This document shows, piece after piece, positions 41,184 through 50,458 of a DNA stretch of 64,000 nt. Made by a program: the position numbers and the translations under genes. The stretch comes from CBDCPI01 sp965220245. Lineage in GTDB: Bacteria > Chloroflexota > Dehalococcoidia > Lucifugimonadales > UBA3495. The DNA lies in the NCBI GenBank assembly GCA_965220245.1, contig CBDCPI010000004.1, positions 62,001 through 126,000 of the forward strand, given 5' to 3'. The notes under the pieces are model-generated. The model saw only the letters and a list, made by a program, of their open reading frames with translations. It was not told the DNA's origin and made no database searches. Within the stretch, counting starts at the first letter, position 1. Each line of letters starts with the position of its first letter.

Positions 41184-42974
41184 GTGTTGAGGACCGCAGA
41201 ATGCGGCTCCCTTCGGGAGAACCACATAGACACCAAAGTTACTCTAGCGGGCTGGGTCGACCGCCGGAGGGACCACGGCGGGATAATCTTCGTCGACCTG
41301 CGGGACCGCTCCGGCGTGGTGCAGGTGGTCTTGAACCCGGAGCTCTCGCCCCAAGCTTACAAAGTGGCCGAAGAGCTTAGGCCGGAATGGGTCGTCCAAG
41401 TGGAGGGCACGGTCAAACAGCGGCCGGAAGGCAGCGAGAACCCGCTGATGGACACCGGCACCGTGGAAGTGACCGCCAGCGAGGCGACGGTGCTCAACTC
41501 ATCCCTGACTCCTCCTTTCTACATCGCCCAAGACGCGGGGGCCGACGAAAGCCTTCGCCTTCGTTACCGGTATTTGGACCTGCGTCGGCCACCGATGCTG
41601 CGCAACCTGACCCTGCGTCACCAAGTGGTCAAGTACATCCGAGACTTCTTGGACGCCCGCGGTTTCCTGGAAATCGAAACGCCCATCCTGATCAAAAGCA
41701 CCCCCGAAGGCGCGCGAGACTTTTTGGTGCCCAGCCGTTTGCAACCGGGCAACTTTTATGCCTTGCCCCAGTCGCCACAGCAGCTAAAGCAACTCCTCAT
41801 GGTGTCGGGCGTAGAGAAGTACTTTCAGATCGCTCGCTGCTTTCGCGATGAAGACCTCCGCGCCGACCGCCAGCCGGAATTCACTCAGCTAGACCTGGAA
41901 ATGAGCTTCGTCGAAGAAAATGACGTGCTCGAGTTAACCGAGGCCCTGTATACCGGCTTGGTAGAGTCCATAATCCCGGAAAAAAAGCTGGGTAAGCCCT
42001 TCCCCAGGCTCACCCATGCTCAAGCCATGGCGTCGTATGGCTCCGACAAACCGGACTTGCGGTTTAGCATGGAAATGACCGACGTCAGTGACTTGGCCGG
42101 CGAGACCGACTTCCGGGTCTTCTTGTCCACCATCGAGCGCGGCGGCATAGTAAAGGGCTTTGTGGCTCCGGGCCAAGCCCACTATACCGCGTCGGCCATG
42201 CGGGAGTTGGAAGACGCGGCCAAAGAGGCGGGAGCAGCCGGTATGGCTCACCTCCGTTTTCGAGGGACCGGTCCCCTGGACGAGTTGGATGAGAAGGACA
42301 TCTTGTCCTCGTCAGGATTACGGATGCCGCCCGAGTGGAGCCGTCGGCTGGCACGGCGGATGGGAGCAGATGTTGGAGACTTGGTACTGCTAATGGCTGG
42401 CCCATCCAACCAAGTGAATGCTTGGCTGAGCGCCATGCGGAATTACATGGGGGAACGCTTGGGCCTTACCGACCCAAACGTTTTAGCCTTCGCTTTTGTC
42501 ACCCGGTTCCCTCTATTCGAGTGGAACCAGGAAGGGCAACGGTGGGACTCTTCCCACCATCCGTTCACCTCTCCGGCGGACGGGCAAGAAGGCTTGTTGG
42601 ACACCGGAGACCCGGGGGCAATTGACTCCAAGGCCTACGACTTGGTGTGCAACGGGGCGGAGTTAGCCAGCGGCAGCATCCGGATTCACCGGCGGGAGCT
42701 GCAAGAGAAGGTGTTTGGCGTCTTGGGTTACTCCAAGGAGGAAGTCGGACAACGGTTTGGTCAGATCTTGGAAGCCTTTGAGTTCGGCGCCCCTCCCCAC
42801 GGGGGAATCGCTCCGGGAATCGACCGCTTGGTGGCCATATTGGCTGATGCCGGCTCCATCCGGGACGTTATCGCGTTCCCCAAGACCCAGAGCGGTGCCG
42901 ACCTGTTGTTTGACTCCCCGGCGCCAGTTTCGCAAGCACAATTGGACGAGCTTTCCTTGCGCCTCGCCCAGTGA
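41184..42974 (+). CDS. aspS: Aspartyl-tRNA synthetase
   Basis: A 596-residue bacterial-type class II synthetase that charges tRNA-Asp. It has an N-terminal OB fold (VTLAGWVDRRRDHGGIIFVDLRDRSG region), motif 2 (FQIARCFRDEDLRADRQPEFTQLD), the bacterial insertion domain (about residues 280-420) and motif 3 (GIDRLVAIL). The start is a GTG in GAACCGCGTGTTGAGG, with GGGAG 10-14 bases upstream. A strong terminator follows the gene. Whether it is discriminating or also acts on tRNA-Asn cannot be settled here. Confidence 0.95.
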   Translation: MLRTAECGSLRENHIDTKVTLAGWVDRRRDHGGIIFVDLRDRSGVVQVVLNPELSPQAYKVAEELRPEWVVQVEGTVKQRPEGSENPLMDTGTVEVTASEATVLNSSLTPPFYIAQDAGADESLRLRYRYLDLRRPPMLRNLTLRHQVVKYIRDFLDARGFLEIETPILIKSTPEGARDFLVPSRLQPGNFYALPQSPQQLKQLLMVSGVEKYFQIARCFRDEDLRADRQPEFTQLDLEMSFVEENDVLELTEALYTGLVESIIPEKKLGKPFPRLTHAQAMASYGSDKPDLRFSMEMTDVSDLAGETDFRVFLSTIERGGIVKGFVAPGQAHYTASAMRELEDAAKEAGAAGMAHLRFRGTGPLDELDEKDILSSSGLRMPPEWSRRLARRMGADVGDLVLLMAGPSNQVNAWLSAMRNYMGERLGLTDPNVLAFAFVTRFPLFEWNQEGQRWDSSHHPFTSPADGQEGLLDTGDPGAIDSKAYDLVCNGAELASGSIRIHRRELQEKVFGVLGYSKEEVGQRFGQILEAFEFGAPPHGGIAPGIDRLVAILADAGSIRDVIAFPKTQSGADLLFDSPAPVSQAQLDELSLRLAQ

Positions 42975-43015
42975 AGTCCCCGCCCCCAGCGTTGCCCAAC
43001 TCGATACCAAACAGA

Positions 43016-43049
43016 AAGGCCGACGAACTAGGGCTCGTCGGCCTTCTTT
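43016..43049 (+). terminator. Rho-independent terminator after aspS
   Basis: AAGGCCGACGA (43016-43026) pairs perfectly with TCGTCGGCCTT (43035-43045) across an 8-nt loop and is followed by CTTTG. The stem can serve both aspS and the convergent fructose-bisphosphate aldolase/phosphatase gene, since the A-rich left flank (ACAGAAA) gives U's on the other strand. Confidence 0.85.
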
Positions 43050-43089
43050 GTGTTCAGGTCCCTCTGTGTTCAGGTCCTCGTATCGTGGG

Positions 43090-44271
43090 TTAGTCGTCGG
43101 CGGTACCCGCCTTTTCGGGGACCACAGCGCCGTTGGTGTGCCCGTCGCGGAAAGCAAACCGGTCGACCAGGTCGCCAATGCTCTGCCGGAAGCCGGAGTA
43201 CTCCAACTCACCGTAGGGAAGCATCGCGGCCCCGGACCAACCCTGGGAGCGCATGGCGATACCCTTCTCTTGGGCCAATTGCCTGACGTAGTCCCAAGCT
43301 GGATTATCGAAAAAGTCGGCCATCGAATCGGAGAAGTGGCCTTGGGCATTCAACGAGAAGCCGATGCAGGAGACCAAGGGCAGGCAGTACATGCCGGTTA
43401 CGGCGGTGTTTATAGGCACCGGCATCAAGGGCATTACGTGGGAGCCCCGAGCGTCGCCGCCGATGTAATGGGCCTTGGTGAACGGTGAGATCAACTCTTC
43501 GGGGGCGGGGAAAATTCCTTGATTTCGCACCAGCGCCACCGGGTCATCCTTGCCGGTGTAGCTACCGGCGATGTTGTGAAGGCGCGTCGCCGATACCGCA
43601 GCGGCGGTCTGCCCCGAGTACCGGGACACGATGGAGTCGATGCCGAACCTCTCGTTGTCCCGGAGCAGGACCGTGATTTTGTAGTAGTCCTCTGGGGCGT
43701 TTAGGGAGATGAGGCTGTCGCCGCTGGTGTTGTCCATGTCGATGATGTTAAAGGTGAAGCCTTCCCCAATGCGCGGCAGCATCAGACCGGCGCAGTACAT
43801 GGGATCAGCGAATCCCAGGAACAGCGGCAGGTTATAGGCCCCCGGGCCACACTTGTCGGCTGCCAGCACCATGAACGACTCGGCGGGCCTGATCCGGTTG
43901 GTCTTGACCGGTTCGTGGTCGAACTCAACCTCGGCCACCGCCGGTCCGGCGCCCCGGATGTTGCCAGAGGGAGCATCTACTAGCAGGTCTTGCCCTGCGC
44001 CGTAAAGCCCATACTCACTGGCTATATCCGTGGCCCGCAAGAAGGTCTTCCAAGCGAATTGGTGGACATCGGTATCGTTAGGCCCATTGGTATGAGAAGC
44101 AATAATACAGATGTCGTCTCCGGTGTGGCCGACAAAAGAATCGAGCAGAAGGCCACTATTTACCGCGTCAGCAACATCACCGCGCACCGCATCCATCATT
44201 CTCTGCGACGGTTTGGTATGGCCTCCAATTGAGCCGACATCGGCCTTCAGGATGGACAAAGTAATATTCAT
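43090..44271 (-). CDS. Fructose-1,6-bisphosphate aldolase/phosphatase (class V FBPase)
   Basis: A 393-residue bifunctional enzyme that condenses triose phosphates and dephosphorylates the product to fructose 6-phosphate, pulling carbon one way into gluconeogenesis. Known in Archaea and deep-branching, often thermophilic or CO2-fixing, bacteria. Matching blocks are ITLSILKADVGSIGGHTKPS at the N-terminus, GHTGDDICI, GAGQDLLVDAPSGN, FADPMYCAGLML and SRYSGQTAAAVSATRLHNIA. Length is that of the family. It has a long, AT-rich 5' region. Confidence 0.92.
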   Translation of the reverse strand: MNITLSILKADVGSIGGHTKPSQRMMDAVRGDVADAVNSGLLLDSFVGHTGDDICIIASHTNGPNDTDVHQFAWKTFLRATDIASEYGLYGAGQDLLVDAPSGNIRGAGPAVAEVEFDHEPVKTNRIRPAESFMVLAADKCGPGAYNLPLFLGFADPMYCAGLMLPRIGEGFTFNIIDMDNTSGDSLISLNAPEDYYKITVLLRDNERFGIDSIVSRYSGQTAAAVSATRLHNIAGSYTGKDDPVALVRNQGIFPAPEELISPFTKAHYIGGDARGSHVMPLMPVPINTAVTGMYCLPLVSCIGFSLNAQGHFSDSMADFFDNPAWDYVRQLAQEKGIAMRSQGWSGAAMLPYGELEYSGFRQSIGDLVDRFAFRDGHTNGAVVPEKAGTADD

Positions 44272-44790
44272 AATTCCTCCTCACTATCTGGAACGATTTG
44301 GCTTCTGCCGCCCTGTAGCAAGCGAATTTTCATCAGGGGGTTGTAGCGGGAACTCGAACGGCGCTTTTGATGCCGCAGCTTTGATGGAACAACGTGGCAT
44401 GCTAATTTAACATAATCCTTATTTCTTTGTCAAATAAGATGCGTTATTACGTATTACATGTAGAGTCGCCGATATATTAGCTTTTAAGCGCCAATCAATC
44501 GGCTAGTAATTACGTAATAAGACTCGACTCCGAGGAGAGGTCACAGAAAATGGTCCAACCATGCCACAATACTCCCCGGAGATTATGCCGGTCCCGCTCC
44601 ATTTAGCTCCATTTTGTTGCTTAGCCATTGTCGCAGGCACTTCTCGGGGTGTATATTTAGCTAAATCGTACCGAAATTCCCAGGGACTAGTCAGCCCCGT
44701 AATGGTGGGGCCGGAGTCCCGCTTGAGTCGTCGGTCCACTTCGGTCTATTACTTTATGTTGGACAGCGCCGGAGATGTAAGGCAGCTTTC
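44272..44790. promoter_or_regulatory. AT-rich divergent intergenic region with an inverted repeat
   Basis: The 519 bp between two divergent genes include an unusually AT-rich stretch (about 44400-44530). Within it GTTATTACGTATTAC (about 44452-44466) is nearly the complement of GTAATTACGTAATAA (about 44506-44520), so a dyad with TTACGTA half-centres is present. This is a plausible operator or promoter region for the aldolase/phosphatase gene on the minus strand, the Zn-ribbon/TPR gene, or both. No convincing ORF or RNA gene was seen. Confidence 0.4.
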
Positions 44791-45540
44791 ATGGAAACGC
44801 TCTTACTAGTCGGAGCCTTGGCGCTGGTGGCAATATGGACGGCGCAAGTAGCCCGGTCCAAGGGCAGAAACCCTTGGCTCTGGGGCGGAGCGTCGTTTGT
44901 CCTCGGCATCCCTTGGATGCACCTGATCGCGGTACTCCCTCTGGTGATACTGATCTTCATGAAGAGCCCGCAACAGCGTAGCCGACATGTTACACCCCCT
45001 ACCATCTGCCCCAAATGCGAAGAAATATGCCCCGCTAGCTCGCTTTACTGCACCAATTGCGGTTGGGAGTTGTCGGTGCCCGTCGAGTCCGATCCCGTGG
45101 TGAAACCCGAGCCTACGGTCAGCACTCCGGTTAATGAAGAGCCGGACCCGGTGCTAGCTTCTCCCTCCGTCGAAGCTAGCCCGGCTGACGAGCCTGCCCC
45201 GGTAGCGATGGAGACGCCTGCTGCGGGACCGGCACCCGATGTTGTAACCGAAGATGCTGAGACAGAGCCTCCCCCAGTCACCGCACCTGCTTACCGCAAG
45301 GTGGTGCCAGTGGATGCACCCACCGCCGCCGGTATGACCGAGAGAGGGGTTAGGCTTTTTAACCAGGGACGGATACAGGAGTCCATTGACCAGTTCACCA
45401 AAGCCATTGCTCTGGATGCCAACTATATTCAAGCGTGGGCCAAACGGGCTGAAGCCTATGCGATGCTGGGGCGAGGTGATCAAGCCGCTGAGGATAGGCG
45501 CCGCTTGGAGGCCTTGGACGCCGGGTCTTGGAGCGTCTGA
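44791..45540 (+). CDS. Membrane-anchored zinc-ribbon/TPR protein
   Basis: A 249-residue protein with two N-terminal hydrophobic segments (residues 3-19 and 33-57). A zinc ribbon (CPKCEEICPASSLYCTNCGW, about 73-92) follows, then some 70 residues rich in Pro, Glu, Val and Ala, and a C-terminal TPR unit (GVRLFNQGRIQESIDQFTKA). The likely arrangement is a small membrane-bound scaffold. No catalytic motif. It converges with fabI, 18 bp apart. Function unknown. Confidence 0.75.
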   Translation: METLLLVGALALVAIWTAQVARSKGRNPWLWGGASFVLGIPWMHLIAVLPLVILIFMKSPQQRSRHVTPPTICPKCEEICPASSLYCTNCGWELSVPVESDPVVKPEPTVSTPVNEEPDPVLASPSVEASPADEPAPVAMETPAAGPAPDVVTEDAETEPPPVTAPAYRKVVPVDAPTAAGMTERGVRLFNQGRIQESIDQFTKAIALDANYIQAWAKRAEAYAMLGRGDQAAEDRRRLEALDAGSWSV

Positions 45541-45558
45541 GGCGCCGGGTCTTAGGTC

Positions 45559-46332
45559 TTACACTGCCATGATGTGGTAGCCAGCGTCCACGGGTATGAC
45601 GGCCCCGGTAATCCCGGAAGACAGCTCGCTACACAAGAATAGGGCGGCGTTCGCCACCTCTTCCGAGGTGATATTGCGCTTCATCGCGGCTTTTTCAGCG
45701 TGTTGCCGCCTCATATCCATAAATCCGGATATTCCCCGAGCGGCCAAGGTCTCCAGCGGTCCTGCTGAAATAGCGTTCAGGCGAATACCCTGATCACCAA
45801 ACTCGGCAGCCAACTGCCGGACTTCATGCTCCAAGGCAGCTTTGGCCGTGCCCATGACATTATAACCCGGGTAGACCCGCTGCGAAGCGTGAAAGGTCAT
45901 GGTCACCACACTGCCACCCTCCCGCATCAGCGGCGCGGCGCCCTTCACCAAGGGAAGCAAGGAATAAGCGCTAACCTCCAAGGCAACGCGAAATCCCTCC
46001 CGGCCGGTCTCGGAGAACTTGCCCGCCAAGTCTTCCCGGTTAGCGTAGGCGATGCTATGCACCAAGAAAGAGAGGTCGCCGAAAGACTCCTCCACTGCCT
46101 GAAAGAGATCAGCAATCTGGTCATCGTTAGTGGCGTCACACTGGACCAGCAGGGGGTTATCCAGGGTCTCAGCCAACCGAGTTACCCGTCCCTTTAGCCG
46201 CTCGTCCTGATAAGCCAAAGCCAGCCGGGCCCCGGCTTGGCCCAAGGTGCGAGTTATAGCCCAAGCGATGCTCCGATCGTTGGCCACTCCCAGCACCAAG
46301 CCCTTCTTGCCAGTCAAGTCTATGGGGTACAA
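45559..46332 (-). CDS. fabI: Enoyl-[acyl-carrier-protein] reductase (NADH)
   Basis: A 257-residue FabI of the SDR superfamily, which performs the last reduction of fatty-acid elongation. Diagnostic features are GVANDRSIAWAI at the nucleotide-binding turn, SIAYANREDL, and the Tyr-(x6)-Lys pair in YNVMGTAK. C-terminal SGITGAVIPVDAGYHIMAV is typical. Located 72 bp downstream of the LLM oxidoreductase gene on the same strand, so it may share the F420 operon transcript. fabF lies about 7 kb further along. Confidence 0.94.
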   Translation of the reverse strand: MYPIDLTGKKGLVLGVANDRSIAWAITRTLGQAGARLALAYQDERLKGRVTRLAETLDNPLLVQCDATNDDQIADLFQAVEESFGDLSFLVHSIAYANREDLAGKFSETGREGFRVALEVSAYSLLPLVKGAAPLMREGGSVVTMTFHASQRVYPGYNVMGTAKAALEHEVRQLAAEFGDQGIRLNAISAGPLETLAARGISGFMDMRRQHAEKAAMKRNITSEEVANAALFLCSELSSGITGAVIPVDAGYHIMAV

Positions 46333-46404
46333 CTGTTACCTCTGGAAAACGTCAGGCGCCTAGTCAAGTTGGTAGTCCGAGAGTTGGCAGTCCGATAGAA
46401 GATG

Positions 46405-47409
46405 TTAGGCGAATGCGGGCGCCACTTGCTCGAGGAATCGTTCCAGTTGCTGTTCCGGCCGGAACGAAGCAAAACGCACCACCAAGGTCTGGGCCCCTGC
46501 CGCCACGTATTCCGCCATGCGCTCTTTGACTCGTTGGGCCTCTCCGAAGGGCCCCCAGCGGGTCCCCCAAATGTTGGCTCCGTAGTAGCGGGTCAAGTAT
46601 TCGTTAGCTTCGGTCTCGGCCTTGTTGCTATCATTGTCGATGTTAACCGTCATGTAAAAGACGGTCTCAAAATGGGCCGGGTCCCGGCCAAACTCGGCAT
46701 TCAGTCCGCGGACCCGCTCGGTTAACCAAGCGTACTCGTCCGGGGTATCGGAGATCGAGATCAGGCCGCTTCCCAGCTTGGCCGCCCGCGTCATCTGGGC
46801 CTCTTGTTGGGCCCTCCAGTGGCTGGCCAGCAGGATCGGGACGCCCTCCGGGCGCACCGGAAAGGGTCCTATTGAGACTTGGTCTAGGTCAAAGTGCCTC
46901 CCGGAAAAGCTCACCGCTTCGCCCGCCCCCAACCGGCGGACGATCTGGACTATCTCCTCAAACCGCCGGGCCCGCTGGCTGGCAACGACCCCGGCTGCTT
47001 GCCACTCACTCTTTTGGGCTTCGTTGAAAGCTCCGCCCACCCCCGCTCCGATCACCAGACGGCCTTGGGAGATCAGGTCCACGGTGGCCATGGTCTGGGC
47101 CAGCAATACCGGGTGACGCAAAGCGGCCAGCAGCACTGCCGTTCCTAGGCGCACGGACCGGGTTTGGGTGGCTAGCGCCCCCAGGGTAGCCAACGGCTCC
47201 AACCTGGGCTTGGCGGTCAAGCTGTCCCCTACCCAGACCGAGTCCAGTCCAGCCGCTTCGGCGCGGCGGGCCAGCCGGATTAGAAGAGAGATGTCGCCCG
47301 CAGGAACATCGCTTATCAGCAGTCCCCGAGTAGGTAACAGTACTCCCAGCTTTACTTTCTGCACTGCATCATCCGTCCTGTACTGTGGGGGCGCCACGCC
47401 GCATAACAT
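46405..47409 (-). CDS. LLM class F420-dependent oxidoreductase
   Basis: A 334-residue luciferase-like TIM-barrel protein. VKLGVLLPTRGL at the start, GLDSVWVGDSL, TRSVRLGTAVLLAALRHPVL and GRLVIGAGVGG are the usual family blocks. Because it directly follows cofC (its ATG is adjacent to the cofC stop), F420 is the likely cofactor, although LLM members may use FMN. An in-frame GTG at 47364, closer to the conserved VKLGVLLP, is an alternative start. Substrate unknown. Confidence 0.88.
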   Translation of the reverse strand: MLCGVAPPQYRTDDAVQKVKLGVLLPTRGLLISDVPAGDISLLIRLARRAEAAGLDSVWVGDSLTAKPRLEPLATLGALATQTRSVRLGTAVLLAALRHPVLLAQTMATVDLISQGRLVIGAGVGGAFNEAQKSEWQAAGVVASQRARRFEEIVQIVRRLGAGEAVSFSGRHFDLDQVSIGPFPVRPEGVPILLASHWRAQQEAQMTRAAKLGSGLISISDTPDEYAWLTERVRGLNAEFGRDPAHFETVFYMTVNIDNDSNKAETEANEYLTRYYGANIWGTRWGPFGEAQRVKERMAEYVAAGAQTLVVRFASFRPEQQLERFLEQVAPAFA

Positions 47410-48084
47410 CTATGACGAGGCGGCGGGGAAGCTCCTGCCTGGCGCCAAGCGCTCCAGAAGTCCCGGTTCCATGTGCTCGTAGGCTTCAAGGTCATCGGTG
47501 GTATCCAAGTCATAGCCGAGGCCTGGACTGTAGCAAATAGCTACGGATACCCCCATTTTCGCCGCTTGAGACAGGTGCTTAATAAAGCTCCCGGGGCCCA
47601 GCTTGGGCCTGAAGGGTACCCCGCAGGGCACCAATAAGGAGTTGGTGCCGCCATCCCGCCGGGCGGGGGCCAGGCTGATGTTATTCTGTCGGCGCGAAGC
47701 CTGCAACAAGCTATGGATGTCGCTGGCCTTGAGAAAGGGCAGGTCGCTGGCCACGTACATCGCCGCGCTGCCGCGCTCGGCAGCTCGATCAAAGGCCATC
47801 CCCAAGGTGTCGTTCAGGTTCCGTCCCTCGTCTTCCAACCACAGTCCACTGTAGTTACGAGTCAGATTGCGCACCCTGGTATCACCGCCGACCACCCAAG
47901 TGACGTCCACCTCCACCGAGGTGAGGACTCCAACGACCCGCTTTAGCATTCCCAGCGACAGGTCCTCCCTCGCTTCCTTGGAAAACCTTCGGGACAACCT
48001 GGTCTTGCTGTTCGCCAAGGGTTTCATCGGGATAATGGCGACCACACTGGACGATTCCTGGCTTTCTGAGAGTTCCTCGACCAT
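47410..48084 (-). CDS. cofC: 2-phospho-L-lactate (or phosphoenolpyruvate) guanylyltransferase
   Basis: A 224-residue MobA-like nucleotidyltransferase of F420 synthesis, activating 2-phospholactate or PEP with GTP for CofD. Family blocks are IPMKPLANSKTRLS, ASDLPFL, DGGTNSLL, LGPGSFIKH and GLGYDLDTTDDL. Four bases separate it from cofD upstream, and its stop abuts the LLM oxidoreductase start, so all are surely one operon. Confidence 0.94.
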   Translation of the reverse strand: MVEELSESQESSSVVAIIPMKPLANSKTRLSRRFSKEAREDLSLGMLKRVVGVLTSVEVDVTWVVGGDTRVRNLTRNYSGLWLEDEGRNLNDTLGMAFDRAAERGSAAMYVASDLPFLKASDIHSLLQASRRQNNISLAPARRDGGTNSLLVPCGVPFRPKLGPGSFIKHLSQAAKMGVSVAICYSPGLGYDLDTTDDLEAYEHMEPGLLERLAPGRSFPAASS

Positions 48085-48088
48085 ACGG

Positions 48089-49024
48089 CTAACCAGCCAC
48101 CACGCGCAATATCGTCTCCGCCAGCGCCACCTTGTCGGCGTCGGTTTCCATGATGATGGGGGCAGCCACCGCTTTTATCGCCAACTCCTCGATACGCGGC
48201 GCCAAGCCGGCATCTTGGTCATCGATCAGAAACAGGTCACAAAATTGCCGGTATTGCCCGGCGATTCCTACCGAAGATACTTCGTGCCCCAGTTCGGCCA
48301 TGATCTTAGCCGCCGGCCCCCTTACCGCCCCTCGGCCAACTAATGGGCTGACCGCCACTCTTACCGCCGAGGTGTTCTCCAACTGTTCCTGCACTCCGGG
48401 GATAGCGAGGATTGGACCAAGACTAAGATATGGATTGGAGGGGCAAAATACGATTAGGTCCGCATCTTCCAAGGCGCTGTTGAATCCGGGGGAGGGCGCC
48501 GCTGATTGAGACCCCTCGTAGATAACGCCTTCTACCCGGGGCTCGGCCCGGTTCTTCACGAAGTATTCCTGCATCGCCAAGTCTCCGGTCTCGCAGCGGA
48601 GGACCGTCCGCACCGGATCGTCGCTCATGGGCACCACCTGTTGGTCTACCCCCAAGTCTTGGCAGAGTTTGGCGGTAACCTGGGATAGTGTGGCCCCTTG
48701 CCGCAACAACTGGGTACGGCGGACGTGAGTCGCTAGGTCTTTATCGCCCAAGTTAAACCAAGCGTCAGCGCCGTACTGCCGCAACATTCCCAACGCTTGG
48801 AACGTATCTCCTTCCAGGCCCCAACCGGTCTGTGGGTTGGACAAACCCGCCAAGGTATACATGACCGTATCCAGGTCGGGAGAAACATGAAGCCCGTGAA
48901 AGCACTCGTCGTCGCCGGTGTTGACGCAGACCACCAACCGGTCCGGGGGCAATACGCGGGAGAGTCCCAGCGCCAGTTTGGCGCCGCCCACCCCTCCCGT
49001 TAGGGCCAATACCTTTCCCGGCAT
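48089..49024 (-). CDS. cofD: 2-phospho-L-lactate transferase
   Basis: A 311-residue CofD that transfers the phospholactyl (or enolpyruvyl) group to the deazaflavin FO, forming F420-0 or its dehydro form. ALTGGVGGAKLALGL at the N-terminus is the GDP/Fo-binding signature. NTGDDE, LGDKDLATHVRRTQLLRQG and IVFCPSNPYLSLGPILAIPG are equally typical. Lies between cofH (90-bp gap) and cofC (4-bp gap). Confidence 0.95.
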   Translation of the reverse strand: MPGKVLALTGGVGGAKLALGLSRVLPPDRLVVCVNTGDDECFHGLHVSPDLDTVMYTLAGLSNPQTGWGLEGDTFQALGMLRQYGADAWFNLGDKDLATHVRRTQLLRQGATLSQVTAKLCQDLGVDQQVVPMSDDPVRTVLRCETGDLAMQEYFVKNRAEPRVEGVIYEGSQSAAPSPGFNSALEDADLIVFCPSNPYLSLGPILAIPGVQEQLENTSAVRVAVSPLVGRGAVRGPAAKIMAELGHEVSSVGIAGQYRQFCDLFLIDDQDAGLAPRIEELAIKAVAAPIIMETDADKVALAETILRVVAG

Positions 49025-49114
49025 CAGTAAATCCCGGACCTTACGGCGAGAGAGGGCAGAGGAACGGCGGCGTCATGGCAAAGACTATCCAGCGGTGGCC
49101 GCCCGGGGTCAATC

Positions 49115-50458
49115 CTACTCACCGGAAGCGCCGGCGCCAACACCTTCGCCTTCGGCCTCTTCCGCTCGGGCGTGCCTCGGATGTTGGAACCGGAAGGTGT
49201 CCATCTGCACCAGTAGCTGGTACGACCCGAATAACTCTTCGACGTTGTTCCCCACCAAGTCAAGGGGGTCCAACTCCTCGTCGGCTTCGCTGAACACCCG
49301 CCGGGTGGCGTAGGTGGTGTACCGTTCCGCGGGAATCCGGCCCGCCAGCCGGATCATCTCCCGGAACTCGGATGGGCGCATCAGTTGCCCGTGTTGAGCG
49401 CCCGCCGAGGTGGAGATCGATTCGTTGATCAATGTTCCACCTAGGTCGTTGACCCCGGCGGTCAACAGAAGTTGCGACATCCTAGAGCCTTCTTTGACCC
49501 AAGAAGCCTGGATGTTGGGAATCCAGTTATTGAGCATGATTCTGGCGATGGCATGGACCTTAACTACGTCCATGCCGGTGGGGCCGGAGCGTACTCCGGG
49601 CACCAAGCCCTTGAGGTACATCGGGGCCTCCGATGCAACAAAGGACAAGGGAACGAACTCGGTGAATCCCCCGGAACTCATTTGAATGTCGCGGAGCAGA
49701 CCTATGTGGCTGGCTATTTGGGCGTTGGTCTCCAAGTGGCCGAACATCACCGTAGACGTGGTGGGAATCCCCAACTCGTGGGCGGTGGTGATCACCTCAG
49801 TCCACTGGTCAACGCGGATGCGCCCCGCTGAAATGCGGTCTCGGAGTTCTTGGTCCAGAATTTCGGCAGAGGTCCCCGGCAAGCTGCCTACGCCAACGTC
49901 TTTCAGCGCCTGCAAATACTCCCGGATGCTGGTCTTGGAGCGGATGGAACCGTAGAGCACCTCCTCCGGCGAGAACCCGTGCACGTGCATGTCCGGCAGC
50001 TCGGCTTTTATAGCCTCGCAAAGCCGGATGTACATATCACCTTCCATCTGCGGGGGAAGCCCTGCCTGGATGCACACTTCCGTAGCGCCATAGTCCCAGG
50101 CTTCCTTGGCGCGGCGGATAATCTCATTCACCGGTAGTAGATACCCCTGTTCCTCCCGGAAGTCCCGGCTAAAGGCGCAAAAGCCGCAACGCTTGATGCA
50201 AACGTTGGTAAAGTTAATGTTGCGGTTGACCACGTAGGTGGTTATGTCACCCACGGTACGGCGGCGCAACTCATCGGCCACCATTACCATCGCGTTATAT
50301 TCCAACCCCGAGGTCTCGAACAGGGCGGTGGCCTCTTCGACCGAAATGTCCTCGCCTTCGAGCGCGCGGGTCAATATCCCCCCTACCTGCGGTTTAAGCA
50401 GGGACACTAGGGCTTCCGGGGTACTGGCGCCGGCCTTCTGATCACTAGTTCCCGGCAT
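49115..50458 (-). CDS. cofH: FO synthase subunit 2 (radical SAM)
   Basis: A 447-residue radical SAM enzyme that joins the tyrosine-derived radical to the flavin precursor during FO (deazaflavin) synthesis. The cluster ligands are in CIKRCGFC (CxxxCxxC), preceded by VNRNINFTNV, a CofH trademark. HVHGFSPEEVLYG, then LPGTSAEIL, follow. It overlaps the 3' end of cofG by 14 bp, implying coupled translation. The C-terminal 30 residues (EEAEGEGVGAGASGE) are low-complexity and acidic. Separate cofG and cofH differ from the fused fbiC of actinobacteria. Confidence 0.94.
   Translation of the reverse strand: MPGTSDQKAGASTPEALVSLLKPQVGGILTRALEGEDISVEEATALFETSGLEYNAMVMVADELRRRTVGDITTYVVNRNINFTNVCIKRCGFCAFSRDFREEQGYLLPVNEIIRRAKEAWDYGATEVCIQAGLPPQMEGDMYIRLCEAIKAELPDMHVHGFSPEEVLYGSIRSKTSIREYLQALKDVGVGSLPGTSAEILDQELRDRISAGRIRVDQWTEVITTAHELGIPTTSTVMFGHLETNAQIASHIGLLRDIQMSSGGFTEFVPLSFVASEAPMYLKGLVPGVRSGPTGMDVVKVHAIARIMLNNWIPNIQASWVKEGSRMSQLLLTAGVNDLGGTLINESISTSAGAQHGQLMRPSEFREMIRLAGRIPAERYTTYATRRVFSEADEELDPLDLVGNNVEELFGSYQLLVQMDTFRFQHPRHARAEEAEGEGVGAGASGE

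Noticed and set aside
41160..41186. T-box-like sequence (TAGAACCGCG) just before the aspS start
   Set aside because: It differs from TGGNACCGCG at a base that must pair with the tRNA CCA end, and I could not find a convincing stem I with a GAC specifier upstream.
44503..44739. Small minus-strand frame in the 44.3-44.8 kb gap
   Set aside because: No ribosome-binding site, no family likeness, and it overlaps the AT-rich dyad region.
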